A program made the position numbers and the translations under genes. Of a stretch of 64,000 nucleotides of DNA, positions 36,800 to 47,700 are shown piece by piece. This DNA is from Halichondria panicea (taxonomy: Eukaryota > Porifera > Demospongiae > Suberitida > Halichondriidae). Each line of letters opens with the position of its first letter. The first letter of the stretch is position 1. The DNA lies in NCBI RefSeq assembly GCF_963675165.1, contig NC_087390.1, positions 4,287,301 through 4,351,300 of the forward strand, given 5' to 3'. The notes beneath the pieces are model-generated. The model saw only the letters and a list, made by a program, of their open reading frames with translations. It had not been told where the DNA came from and made no database searches.

Positions 36800-38350
36800 T
36801 ACCGGATCAATGCCCCGCCTGCTAAACACCCTGACAATCAGGAGTTCTCAACTACGGATACTCAGCTTCCTACCCAACAAAGAAGAAAGTAGTCTCGATC
36901 TAACACCATCATTATAGTCAAACGCTCCATGGTGGAATCGATTGCCATCATGAAGGGGGGGGGGCTGAGGGCTGAGCAAGCCACTATAATATACATTGCT
37001 AGTGGCACTATTATAGGGTATAAACACATTGGAACTAGGCATACATGCACAGCCGTTATTCTCAGCCATGCAAGCCATGCCCCTTATGCTTACTAATGTA
37101 CACGGCTATATACAATTGCCAAGCTCAGCAAAAAGTAAAATTCCATCATGGACCACGTATGACCACAACCTTCGGGAGGACGCAGCAGCAATATAGGACA
37201 GCGTGATTGGTAAAAAAAAAAAAAAAAAATGGAGGCTGGAATATTATATGTCGGGCTGGTGTCACATTTGCAACTCCTCAGACCCATTCCCAAGCATGCA
37301 GCCGCTCCAAAATAGCCCAGTATAAGGGGCACTAGCGTCGCTCGGTGTTGTCGACTCCACCCCCCAAAGCAGCTACGGCTGGTGGGACTGGAAACCTACA
37401 GCTCCGATTTCTGTATGTATATATAGGTGCAAACCAAAATAAATTAAACCATGCTGCCCACAAGTGCATGTATAACCCCAAAGAGAGCGATATACTCTCT
37501 TGCACAAAAACAATGAAACAGCTAGCTTGTGCACGTTTAGTATACTTACTCCACTTCCCAGGTATTTGTTTACATTTTCTAGTTCATCCCCATGTTATCA
37601 CTACATTCACCACAATCATTTTTAATTTACCCGTATTTCCTAACTTTAATGGTAACCTATATCTATCTGCAACATGCCTGGCAGCAAGGGGCCAGCCTAC
37701 AAAAGACATTACCATGCATGCATGATCTGCAGGCCAAAAACTAAAGGGTACCATTTACACTCAACAGCTGGAAGCGCGGTAATGCATGCACACCATTAAA
37801 AGCCGAAACCTGGGAGGCAGAACCGAGCCACCACCCAGATAATACCCAATGTAGTTAGTATGTCGTAAACAGATTGGAATATAGTCAAAGGCTCCTTACA
37901 AATTACATGAAATTTCCGCCCAAAGACTACACCTGCAGCAGCATGCATGGTGATAAAACCTCAGGGACAGGTCCCATATATTAACATTGCAAAAAAGGCA
38001 AATGGCATGGCGGCTTATTATTGATCTATTATAACGCCAGCGTCAATATGTTGCAGTATAATTATCGTATCAGTATTATATGATTGCTATATATAGGTGC
38101 GCATGCAATGGAATAGTAAAGTGCTCATCTCCCGCAGACGCGTTATACAGTGGATATAATGAAACAACCGCGGAACAGGCAACGGCCCCCCCCCCCCTCT
38201 TGGAGCTTAGCAAATTCTCAGGGATGGGCGGATGGCCAATTAAATTGGAATTCACTATAATATTGTAGAGCACTAAACTAAATAAAGGCGGGGAGGACAA
38301 GGGGTTGCTGTCCCTCATTGGATATACCTCAGCATGTTTGTGACTGATTG
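36800..38350. other. Intergenic stretch, nothing recognised
   Basis: Contains short frames up to 126 codons (37345-37725, plus), poly-A and poly-C runs, and no motif I can assign. It lies just upstream of the DIRS relic and might be its eroded 5' part; I have no direct evidence. Confidence 0.4.
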
Positions 38351-39020
38351 ATGCATCTACCACATTCCATCACTTAGACGGCTTTCGCCGCCTGAATGTC
38401 GCTGCACGTTCTGACATTCAATGGTGGTCAACATTTGCTTCACAGTGGAATACATGCCACTTCCTGCTCGTTCGCTGCATCAAGGACAACCCTATAGTTT
38501 CACTGTTATACATGGGGCTGCGGTGCCTATGAAGCAGGACAATGGTTCCAACTCCAATGGCCTAACCCAAGGGAGGATTGCCATATAGTTATATATCGAT
38601 AAAAGAAATGATCATAGCAGCAGGCAAACGCTGGGTTAGACATTCGGTTCGTTTCCAATCAGATAACTCAGCCGTGGTATAGCCTCAGGTGCTAGCAGAC
38701 CTGAGGAGAGATGTCTGGTCTCTATTACAGCCAAATTTAACTTTACAGTGTTGGCATCCCATATTAGAGGAATACATAACTAATTAGCCGACGCTCTCTC
38801 TCGCAACAATCACTTCTGCATATGCTATGTTATATTAGCTTACATGGCGTTTTAGTCAGTTCAACGACGGTAGACTACTCAGAAAATCTCGCTTTGTCCA
38901 CGCATATCCACAATTGGCCTGAATCCTCTTTACTATACTGGCCACTCCTTTAGAATCAGAGCAATAGTGCTAACAGCAAGCGTTATTTGCATGGTCAAGC
39001 TCTGCATGCACATGCACTCC
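38350..39020 (+). pseudogene. Degenerate DIRS-like retrotransposon, RNase H region
   Basis: Successive plus-strand fragments in different frames read LNVAARSDIQWWSTFASQWN (from about 38392), WGCGAYEAGQWFQLQWPNP (about 38510-38566), then RFQSDNSAVV (about 38650-38680) and HIRGIHN-stop-LADALSR (about 38763-38804). These are the consecutive motifs of the reverse transcriptase/RNase H end of DIRS/Ngaro elements, including the SDN catalytic aspartate and the ADALSR segment. At least one frameshift and several stops make it non-functional. No tyrosine-recombinase domain is recognisable beyond it. Confidence 0.7.
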
Positions 39021-39378
39021 TTGGCTACGTTTTTCCCAGCATCATAATTATAGAAAGAGCCGAGAAGTAATCGTTCTTCTCTAACTTTGGTTGTCGTGTC
39101 TTGTGTCTTGTGTCTGAATTATGGAGCTAATTCCGTCATGCCCTTAGTACATTATCTATATAATGATGATTATACCGGTATACATGAAATCAAGATAGGC
39201 TTCCTATACACTAACTAAAGAAAGATCTGTAATATCATGGAGATAATATAACATACGTCAGACTGAGTAAATAAAAGGTACATAAATGACAATAAAGGGT
39301 TGTTTGGGCTCAGCTTGGGAGTATTTGTGAGTCGAAGGGACTCATTCCTCACCCAAACAAAAGATAGACGTAAAGATA

Positions 39379-39604
39379 TGTGGTAAAATACCATTTTAAA
39401 GAAAACAAGATCTGGCTAAAATATAACCCCCGAAAGGCTGAGGGGTTAATCCCCTAGGCGGGGATGCCCATTCAGATGAACAATGCTCTTGAACCCCAAC
39501 CAATATCATTATGCTATTGGTTTGCATATAATATTATTAGCAAGTAATTCTGCATAACGATATACTCGTAGAATTATACCCGATACTGCGACACAAGTTG
39601 TTAA
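39379..39604 (+). repeat. 226-bp direct repeat, left copy
   Basis: TGTGGTAAAATACCATTTTA to CGACACAAGTTGTTAA; I read no difference from the right copy at 39968-40193. The pair encloses 363 bp, part of which is the 160-bp repeat also at 34254. It is arranged like an LTR pair but lacks TG...CA ends and a target duplication. Confidence 0.85.
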
Positions 39605-39760
39605 ATGGAATTTAATAGCATATTAAATGGGGTTAACAACAAGGAGCAGGCCGCAATGACGTCACTCATCTCAACGCATGTGCACTAAAGTTGAAGCCTC
39701 GTGGCAGTCTCAGAACTATTAGCAGTCACTTTGTGAGCATATCAGATGTCCATCATTCAT
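39605..39760 (+). repeat. 160-bp repeat, copy 2
   Basis: Second copy of the 34254-34415 repeat, starting exactly where the left 226-bp repeat ends. It is followed by a tandem pair of about 60 bp (CTCCTCATTCCCACCCCTTG) at 39765-39870. Confidence 0.75.
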
Positions 39761-39967
39761 TCCCCTCCTCATTCCCACCCCTTGTACTTATAATTATGCT
39801 TAGTTCTTTTAGTTCATTCCCCTCCTCATTCCCACCCCTTGTACTTATAATTATGCTTAGTTCTTTTAGTTCTTTTTGTATCTCCAGTGTCGGTCAGTTT
39901 GCACCCTGTCTGGCACTGTGACAAGAGCATATCATGTGCATGGGCACCAGATTGAGTAATAGGTTAC

Positions 39968-40193
39968 TGTGGTAAAATACCATTTTAAAGAAAACAAGAT
40001 CTGGCTAAAATATAACCCCCGAAAGGCTGAGGGGTTAATCCCCTAGGCGGGGATGCCCATTCAGATGAACAATGCTCTTGAACCCCAACCAATATCATTA
40101 TGCTATTGGTTTGCATATAATATTATTAGCAAGTAATTCTGCATAACGATATACTCGTAGAATTATACCCGATACTGCGACACAAGTTGTTAA
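39968..40193 (+). repeat. 226-bp direct repeat, right copy
   Basis: Identical by eye to 39379-39604, at an offset of 589 bp. Confidence 0.85.
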
Positions 40194-40209
40194 TCTGCAG
40201 CTTGTATCC

Positions 40210-40271
40210 TAGCCTCGATTCCAGGCCGCTTGAACAAGGCGCCTTGTTCAAGCGGCCTGGAATCGAGGCTA
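40210..40271. mobile_element. 62-bp perfect palindrome with 9-bp duplication CTTGTATCC
   Basis: Two 31-bp arms (TAGCCTCGATTCCAGGCCGC and on) are exact inverted copies with no spacer. CTTGTATCC is at 40201-40209 and 40272-40280. It is the smallest complete member of the TAGCCTCG family and consists only of terminal repeats. Confidence 0.9.
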
Positions 40272-40689
40272 CTTGTATCCATGCTTTATTATTTGTTGCC
40301 CAGTGAGTGGGCAGATCAAAGCAATCCAGTGCTCAGTATATGGCATGTTGCATCACTGCCATGGCTACCATATATTGCACTGCATTATATGGCCAGGAGT
40401 ACATGAATAGGAGTAAGCAACTACTATGTACACCATATAAATTCGTTATTATCTCACTACGTCACAAACACATGTAGTATTTTTTTTTTTTTTTTTTTTT
40501 TCAAAAGATGCATAATACACACATTCTGTATAGGGCAGGTTAGTTCAATGTCAATGTACAGTGCATTAATTATGCTAGTTAGTTCAATGTTCAAGGATCA
40601 GTGGCCTAGCTGTTATCAGTGACTCACTGATCACTAAATCGATTGGGAGGGAAGTTGCTTTTGAGGCCTTGCCTGCAGTTGAACCATAA

Positions 40690-41160
40690 GTGTGCAGGAT
40701 TGGTTATTTATGCATGTTATACTGACATTAGCATGACATTATATGTGTAATTGCATAACATCCCCACATTATACATGTAACATATAATGTTGATATAAAA
40801 ATGTATAATGTGCATAATGTCACATTCATACAAGTGATGTAATAATTATGACATTATGCATTTTATACTTGATGTATAATTGTTATGCATAATGTGCATA
40901 ATGTCATATTTTAGTAAGTGGTGTATATTATGCATAATATGCATAACGTCAAATTTTATATTTGATGTATAATTGAGCTGCATATTGTGCATAATGTCAA
41001 ATAATTATTTTAATTGTGTATAATATGCATAATATGCATAATGTCAAATTTGTGAGATCCAAGTTGGGATGTGTAGGTGTTACGGATATAGAGTTTGGCT
41101 ACAGGTACACTTAATTGTGTATGTATATTACGCATAATTATAATGTGCATAATTTCGGGA
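40690..41160 (+). repeat. A+T-rich array of GCATAATRTGCATAATGTCA
   Basis: Irregular repeats of TGCATAATGTCA-type words, about 20-60 bp apart, with no coding potential. Confidence 0.7.
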
Positions 41161-41337
41161 TTATGGGCGGTTATAAGGGTACACTGCATGTAAAAAATGG
41201 TGTGTGGTTTGCGTGACTATTGTGGAAATTATCAGGAAAACCGCAAGAAAAAACGCACGTTTGCCACAATAGCCACGCACTCTGCGTCAAAACCACACAT
41301 CATTTTTTACAGTGCGCACTATATAGCTATATAAGAG

Positions 41338-41810
41338 GTTAGGTAACGGTATGGGTATAAGGGTTAGTTAGCATAAGGGGTAAAGGGTTAGGGATAGGGT
41401 TATAGGGCGTAAGGTTAGGGGGTTATAGGGTAACAGGCTAGGGGGTCAGGGTCAGGGTAAAGGGCCAGGGTAAGAGATTAGAGTTAGGGTAAATGGGTTA
41501 GAGTTAGGGTAAAGGTAAAGGGGTTAGATCGAGTTAAGGTAAAGGGGTTAGAGTTAGGGTAAAGGGTTAGAGTTAGGGTAAAGGGTTTGAGTTAGGGTAA
41601 AGGGGCTAGAGTTAGGGTATAAAGGGTTAGAGTTAGGGTAAAGGGTTAGAGTTAGGGTAAAGGGGTTAGAGTTAGGGTAAAGGGGTTAGGGTTAGGGTAA
41701 AGGGTTAGAGTTAGGGTAAAGGGGTTAGTGTTAGGGGTTAGGTGGGTAAGGTTAGGGTAAAGGGTTAGGGTAAAGGGGTTAGAGTTAGGGTAAGGGATTA
41801 ATATAGGTGT
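41338..41810 (+). repeat. Telomere-like satellite, GGGTTAGAGTTAGGGTAAAG
   Basis: About 20 imperfect 19-21-bp units containing TTAGGG or TTAGAG followed by GTAAA. It is a degenerate TTAGGG derivative in the intergenic block. Open frames on the minus strand here are repeat artefacts. Confidence 0.85.
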
Positions 41811-41833
41811 TATGCACATTATATACACTGGCA

Positions 41834-42075
41834 CAGTTGTGCGTAAGTGTGACATTATACACGTTGACTTTATACTGTATAATGTCTAACATGTGTATAA
41901 CACTGTGTATAACATGTGTATACGTGGTATAATTATGCATGCGTTATGCAAATTATACTGGTATTTTGGGTCCCAGTTGTGCGTAAGTGTGACATTATAC
42001 ACGTTGACTTTATACTGTATAATGTCTAACATGTGTATAACACTGTGTATAACATGTGTATAACGTGGTATACCG
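41834..42075 (+). repeat. Tandem duplication of about 100 bp
   Basis: The block starting GTGCGTAAGTGTGACATTAT at about 41838 recurs at about 41979 almost unchanged, both rich in ATAACATGTGTAT. Confidence 0.7.
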
Positions 42076-42297
42076 TATAGCGCGAAATTTTCGAGGGGCT
42101 TAATTTTCGTGGATTTCGTGGGTAGCAATCCTACACGAAAATTAAGTCCACGAAAATCGTTCTTTACCTGCTATAACGTGCAAGATTTAAAGGCGTGGCT
42201 TCCGGTAAGCAGTCATTCCGCGAACATTGTGCAACGAAAATACTTTTAGAGGCCAATCCACGAAATATAAGTGCCTCGAAAATTTCGCGCTATACGG
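42073..42297. mobile_element. 225-bp TA-flanked element, CCGTATAGCGCG ends
   Basis: CCGTATAGCGCGAAATTTTC and GAAAATTTCGCGCTATACGG are perfect inverted ends with TA flanking both. Non-coding. Confidence 0.75.
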
Positions 42298-42739
42298 TAA
42301 TTATGCATGTTATGCACATTATACTGGTATTGAAAGAATACTGACTATCAAAACAATGACATCATAACTGAAATAGTAAGACAATGCACGAAACTGATTC
42401 ACATTATACTTATTATACACTGCAAAAAGAGATGTGCCATTACAGCACGCGTGTAGCGTGTTACACATGTGCCAAACTGCTTAAAGTGTGTTATTTACCC
42501 TCTAGAAAGGTTTATCACAGCTAAAAGTATGTCGTTTTGACCCACTGAATGAAAACGACCCATTACACATGTGTCGTTTCTTATGTACATTACATATAAA
42601 CATGATTGTTACAAGTGATAACACAATCACTTGTAAAAATCATACTTCATATTCCCCCTGGCCCTGGCAACAAATGTGACATAGCAACGAGTGAGACTGT
42701 TTAAATGGTAGCTAGCTAGTTAGTTCAACCAAGTATAGT

Positions 42740-43640
42740 ACAGTACAGTCGAGACAACTGTTTACTTCAAAGAATTGAACTGCTGGAACCACCCTCAACT
42801 CTGAAACTATACCCGTGGTAAGTTTATATTCTCTATTAAAAAGACTATTAATATGTAATTATTGCAGAATTGATAGACTCTATACTTGTTTTTTTGGCTG
42901 ATGAGTCAGTAATTCTTCTTTCTCAACAATGGCAGACTCCTTCGATTGGGATAGTGTACGAAACAGAGGGCTCAAAGGTATGTTTCTTATCAATTTAATT
43001 TGTTATAATAGCTATTATATTAATACATACAAGTTTTACCACTACAACACATACATATACACACATTGGATTTGTATGCTACATGTAGGCCCTCTTAACA
43101 CTATCCTCTAACTGCTCTAACATTTATTTGTGCGGTCTGATTCTTTTTTCTAGCTGTTGTCAAGGCATTTACACAAATTTGAGTGTACTATTATTGTCAT
43201 CAGCATATTATTATTCTGAGTTATTATTCTGCAGGTAGGCCATCCTAACCACCCTCCAAGTGAGCTAGCTGTCTGAATCTTAATACTGGTTCCTGTCAGG
43301 GCACAAATTTGAGGTACATTTCCTATCAATTTAATTTATTATAGCACATACAAGTTTTACCACCACAACACATACACACATTGGATTTGTATGCTATTAT
43401 TCTACATGTAGGCCCTCTTAACTATCCTTAAACTTCTCTAACATTTATTTTTACGGTCTGATTCTTTTTTCTAGCCGTTGTCAAGGCATTTACACAAATT
43501 TAAGTACATCAGCATAATTATTCTGAGTTATTATTCTGCAGGTAGGTCATCCACCCTCCAAGTGAGCTAGCTGTCTGAATCTTAATACTGGTCCCTGTCA
43601 GGGCACAAATTTGAGGTACGTTTCCTATCAATTATTATAT
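42740..43640 (+). CDS. Possible short spliced transcript unit with duplicated exon-like segment
   Basis: A start codon at 42929 opens MADSFDWDSVRNRGLK and stops matching at a good donor (G|GTATGT, exon end 42977). A possible 5' untranslated exon ends at GTAAGT near 42820. Downstream, a unit of about 300-335 bp is duplicated (42979-43312 and 43314-43614). Each copy has TTTTTTCTAG|C and CTGTCAG|G acceptors, and each has a 14-nt segment (43300-43313 and about 43602-43615) followed by GTAC. Splicing 42977 to 43300 keeps frame. No family is recognised and no terminal exon found. It may be a gene fragment captured in the repeat region. Confidence 0.25.
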
Positions 43641-44301
43641 TGCTCCAGTGCAGTATATGGCATGTTGCACTCTGGCTGGGCAATAACTAATACATATATA
43701 CCGGTATACCAAACAGCAGAGCTGCAGATAAAACACCACAAAGACACTAATAATTAAGGGTCGCTGTTATTAATGAATCTGCAGTTTGAGAATCACTTTA
43801 CCACTATACTGAGGGAGGGAGGTTGCCTATTTGCCGCCGTGCGATGAAGCTCAGTTAGTCAACGCAAGGCCTCTGTATATACATGTATCTGAAGTAATGA
43901 AGGAGCATCTTGTTATATAAACCCAAATTCAGAATTCCGACATGCACAATACATGCACTAACAGTATACTTCAGATACATGTACAGACGTACAATTATAA
44001 CATAATTATAGATCTATATAGGTCTACTGTATATATAGAGAGAACAATAATTATCCCGACCATGCACTAGATCCGCTGCTGATAAATTTTCATTGCTCCT
44101 ATAATTATAGGCCTACCTCCACTAAAGCTGAGTGACCATGCATGCATGCTGTGTGTGTGGGAGGGGACAGTGGTCTCCCTATATATGAGTAACAGAACGG
44201 TTCATTTTGAATCAGAACATAATTTTTATTTGCTTGCTGTGTGAATATAGGAGACTTTCGACCTAATAATTGTTTGGGGATGGACAGTGCTGAGTTGCAC
44301 C

Positions 44302-44424
44302 CAGAGGAGGTCCGACAGGCGTGGTGCAGCTCAAGTAATTATAGCCTTTGATTACTCTCAGCAAAAACGATGTGGGCGGATAATTATTGGCTTGAGCTGC
44401 ACCGCGCCTGTCGTACCTCCTCTG
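44302..44424. mobile_element. 123-bp CAGAGGAGG element, 9-bp duplication AGTTGCACC
   Basis: Ends CAGAGGAGGTCCGACAGGCG and CGCCTGTCGTACCTCCTCTG. AGTTGCACC at 44293-44301 and 44425-44433. The arms are about 50 bp. Same tips as 16200-17434. Confidence 0.85.
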
Positions 44425-44746
44425 AGTTGCACCTACATTGTATATCCAGCCATAGTCACGTGATACCAGCCAGTTCTCATTAATAGCGTGGGGGGGAGGT
44501 TCTGTCAGCCAATCAAGCCCCCTGCGCGCAGTCTGCATGCCTCCTTGGTAAATATCGTATACATCTAAAATGTATATTATAGCTCAATGTATATTGCATG
44601 GCTTTGACATAAAATTAAAATAAATACATGTCATCTATTAACTATAACATCTGTTTAAAAATAAACTCTACAGTATAAGATCTATAAGACTACATAATTA
44701 TAGCTAAACCATCGAAGTATACACATTGAATCATGCAATATCTACG

Positions 44747-47700
44747 TCATTTGCTCTTGCACTCCAGCTGATTTCTTAGAATCATGTCTAGCTTTTCATT
44801 GGTCGTCAAGCTCTGCTCTGAAAATGCGCCCCTGCACAACAAATATTTAGCAAACAGGCAATTAAACTACATGCATGAATAATTTATTACGGAATAACGG
44901 AATTGTTGACAAAACATACTCACCTCAAGTCGTCTAAAACACTGCTATGCTGGTTGACAATTTTCCGAGTTTTGAGTGTGATTCTGTGTATGTTGGTAAT
45001 GGAGGTATTTTCCAATTTCTCAATATGCTCTGCATGGGGAACATTGAAATCATACTCTATATACATGTACATAATTATAACTAACTTAGAGGGTTTGTCC
45101 ACTTTTCTTCAGACTCATAAAAATCAGTTAGACATTTCTACAGACAATAAAACAAGATTAAAGGGTGATTAATACTATCATAACTAGTGTTCAAGCTGGC
45201 GCTGTGCTAATGCCTCTCGCCATGTTTGCTTTCGCTCAAAAGTATTAGAGTGTTATATTAGTTTTTATAATGAATTTTATATTAAAGTTAGCTTATCTAT
45301 ATAAAGTCACTGAGAAGAAAATACTTATTTACATGCATCTATTGTTGTTATTTATGGCTTACCAGGACCTCAAGAAAGAAGAAAATTGATTCTTCCAGGA
45401 TCTGTAGTTCAGTGTATATAATATCTAAGAAGAAAAGACCTGTGTACATGCATATTGTTATCTATATTGTTATATGGTAGTGTTTTGTGGCTTACCAGGC
45501 CCTCAAGACAAAGATGATTCTGCCAGGAGGATCTGGGGATCTGGATATTATTTTCTCACACATGGGGAATGAGCGCGCATGCGCATTACATCCACAGGAA
45601 TAATTAAAGGGTGTGTCCAAAGAGATCCACAAATGGCTACTGCTAGCTAGCTAGCTAGCTGTTTTAACAGATATTTTCTGAGTATTGTAGCTAACAAAAA
45701 GCTAGCGCTTTAGTGCAAGGCTAACTCATATGTTGAATAGAAAGTTTGTGCGGACAGATGATGCTATGAAAGATTCTGAAGAGACTGCAACAGCCTTCAA
45801 TGTGAGTCAAACTAGCCATAACTTGAGAAAGAAGCTTTAGTTTGCTAATCCACGAATCAAAATCCAAGAGAACGTGGCTAGAAGCCTATAGAAGCTGTTA
45901 GCTTTCGTCGCATTGCAACCGTTGAGCAGTTACAGCTGGAACAGACACACAGACACACAGACATACAGACACACAGACACACACACAGTCAGCTTTACCG
46001 TATCCCTCGTGCGGCTACGCCTCGAGGCATAATTACCGTATGCAGCGGAGTTGGAATGTACTCACTCCCGGACTCATTCGAAATAGTACAGTGTTATGAG
46101 ATAACGTGGATCCCCTATAATACCCGATTTATAATTGCCTTAAAACTATACTACTGTTATAGCTGCTCAAGATCAATGAAGTGCAAGAAGAGGCTTCTAA
46201 ACGTTTTTTTATCATAATTATATAGCTACAGTATAGCCCTTAAATAAAACGCTCCCGTTCTGTTTTTAAAACCTCTATTTAAACGCTAGTTTATCGCAGA
46301 AAGTACGTATCTCAGTGGAAATAATTATAAGTATACCGGGTAATTTTCGGGGGCAAAATATTCGTGGTTGAACAATATCTACAGTAGACTCTCGCTACTG
46401 GAGTTTGCAGAATCTTTGCAACACATGAATAAAAGTGTTGAGCACTGTGGTTCCTTATGTGGGAAATGCTCATACATTTAAGTAGTAAAACAGACCACAG
46501 TGTGTACACAAAATCCATATAAGGAACGGGTAACGCTCTACGCTTTTACTGGTGTGTTGCAAAGACTCTGCAAACTCCAGTATTCCGGCTCTCTGAAGTA
46601 CGTCCACCTCGATATACCGGCCATTTGGCTTGGCACGGAATGCTAGCTATATGTTTACTGCACAAAACTCACCCTGAAGTACGGCCGGCCACTCGCTATT
46701 CCGTTTACCGGCCAGTGCTGGCTGTCCCAAACAAGGTTTTCAATGTAATTTTATATGTATATTATTACGGCCGGATATGACGTTTTGGGTGTGGTTTAGC
46801 AAATAAAATTGGATTACACTTAAATAGAGAACAGAATGATTCATTATCCTACATTATCCTCGAGACAAGAACCGCAAAAGTAGTCATTAGATTCGAGGTA
46901 AGGTCGTTTTTAAGCCGCGGCTATTTCCTGAGCTGCAGCCACCTCGCTATTCCGGCCAAGCTGCATGGTCCCAAGGGTGACCGGATTAACGAGAGTCTAC
47001 TGTAAATACATGTATTTAGTTCGAGGTTGCTGCTCGCACTGCAGGTAAAGGTAGTCAAGGTCGCTTCATTCGTGGGTAAATATTCGTGGTCCAGTGTTCA
47101 ACCACAAAAACCACGAATATTAATTTTTTAGCCCCGGGAAATTACCAGCTATAATTATACGGTATAGCAAAGCCTAGGAGACAAGAAAGGTCAATATGAG
47201 CCCCAGACCATGCACGGTCCAATGGAGGATACATGCTCTGCAATAATATTATAGGTATACATAATTATACACTCCATTTACAGTATGATTATATAGCTGC
47301 ACTTTTATCAACAAAACAATTATTGAGTTTCCAAATTTTGTTGTCGGTTCAGAACACTCACACATAATTATAGATTATGTGAGTTGGCCCAACATGATGG
47401 CCTATCATGACCGATACTGATTAATTTTTGCTCATGGTATTATTTTGCTCACCAATTAAGAGAGGGTTAGGGTTAGGTTAAGGCATATCATGATATTAAT
47501 TTTGCTCACCAAGACAGTGAGTCCAGTTTTCTCAATGCTGATTATGGTCCTGGCTTTATTGATAGCCAGTGAGCGCTGAGCATCTCCTTGCACGTTGGAG
47601 AAAGTGTCGGACATCTGAGCAATCAGCAAGTTGAGCATGACCACCTCCAGCGTGAACAGGAAGATCAGGTACGTCACTACACCCAGCCAACTAATATTGA

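Noticed and set aside
39379..40193. LTR retrotransposon
   Set aside because: The terminal repeats lack TG...CA, no target duplication, no primer-binding site or polypurine tract is visible, and the interior is only 363 bp. Kept as repeats and as an open question.
41652..41855. Minus-strand frame rich in LTPNTNPFTLTL
   Set aside because: It is the translation of the telomere-like satellite.
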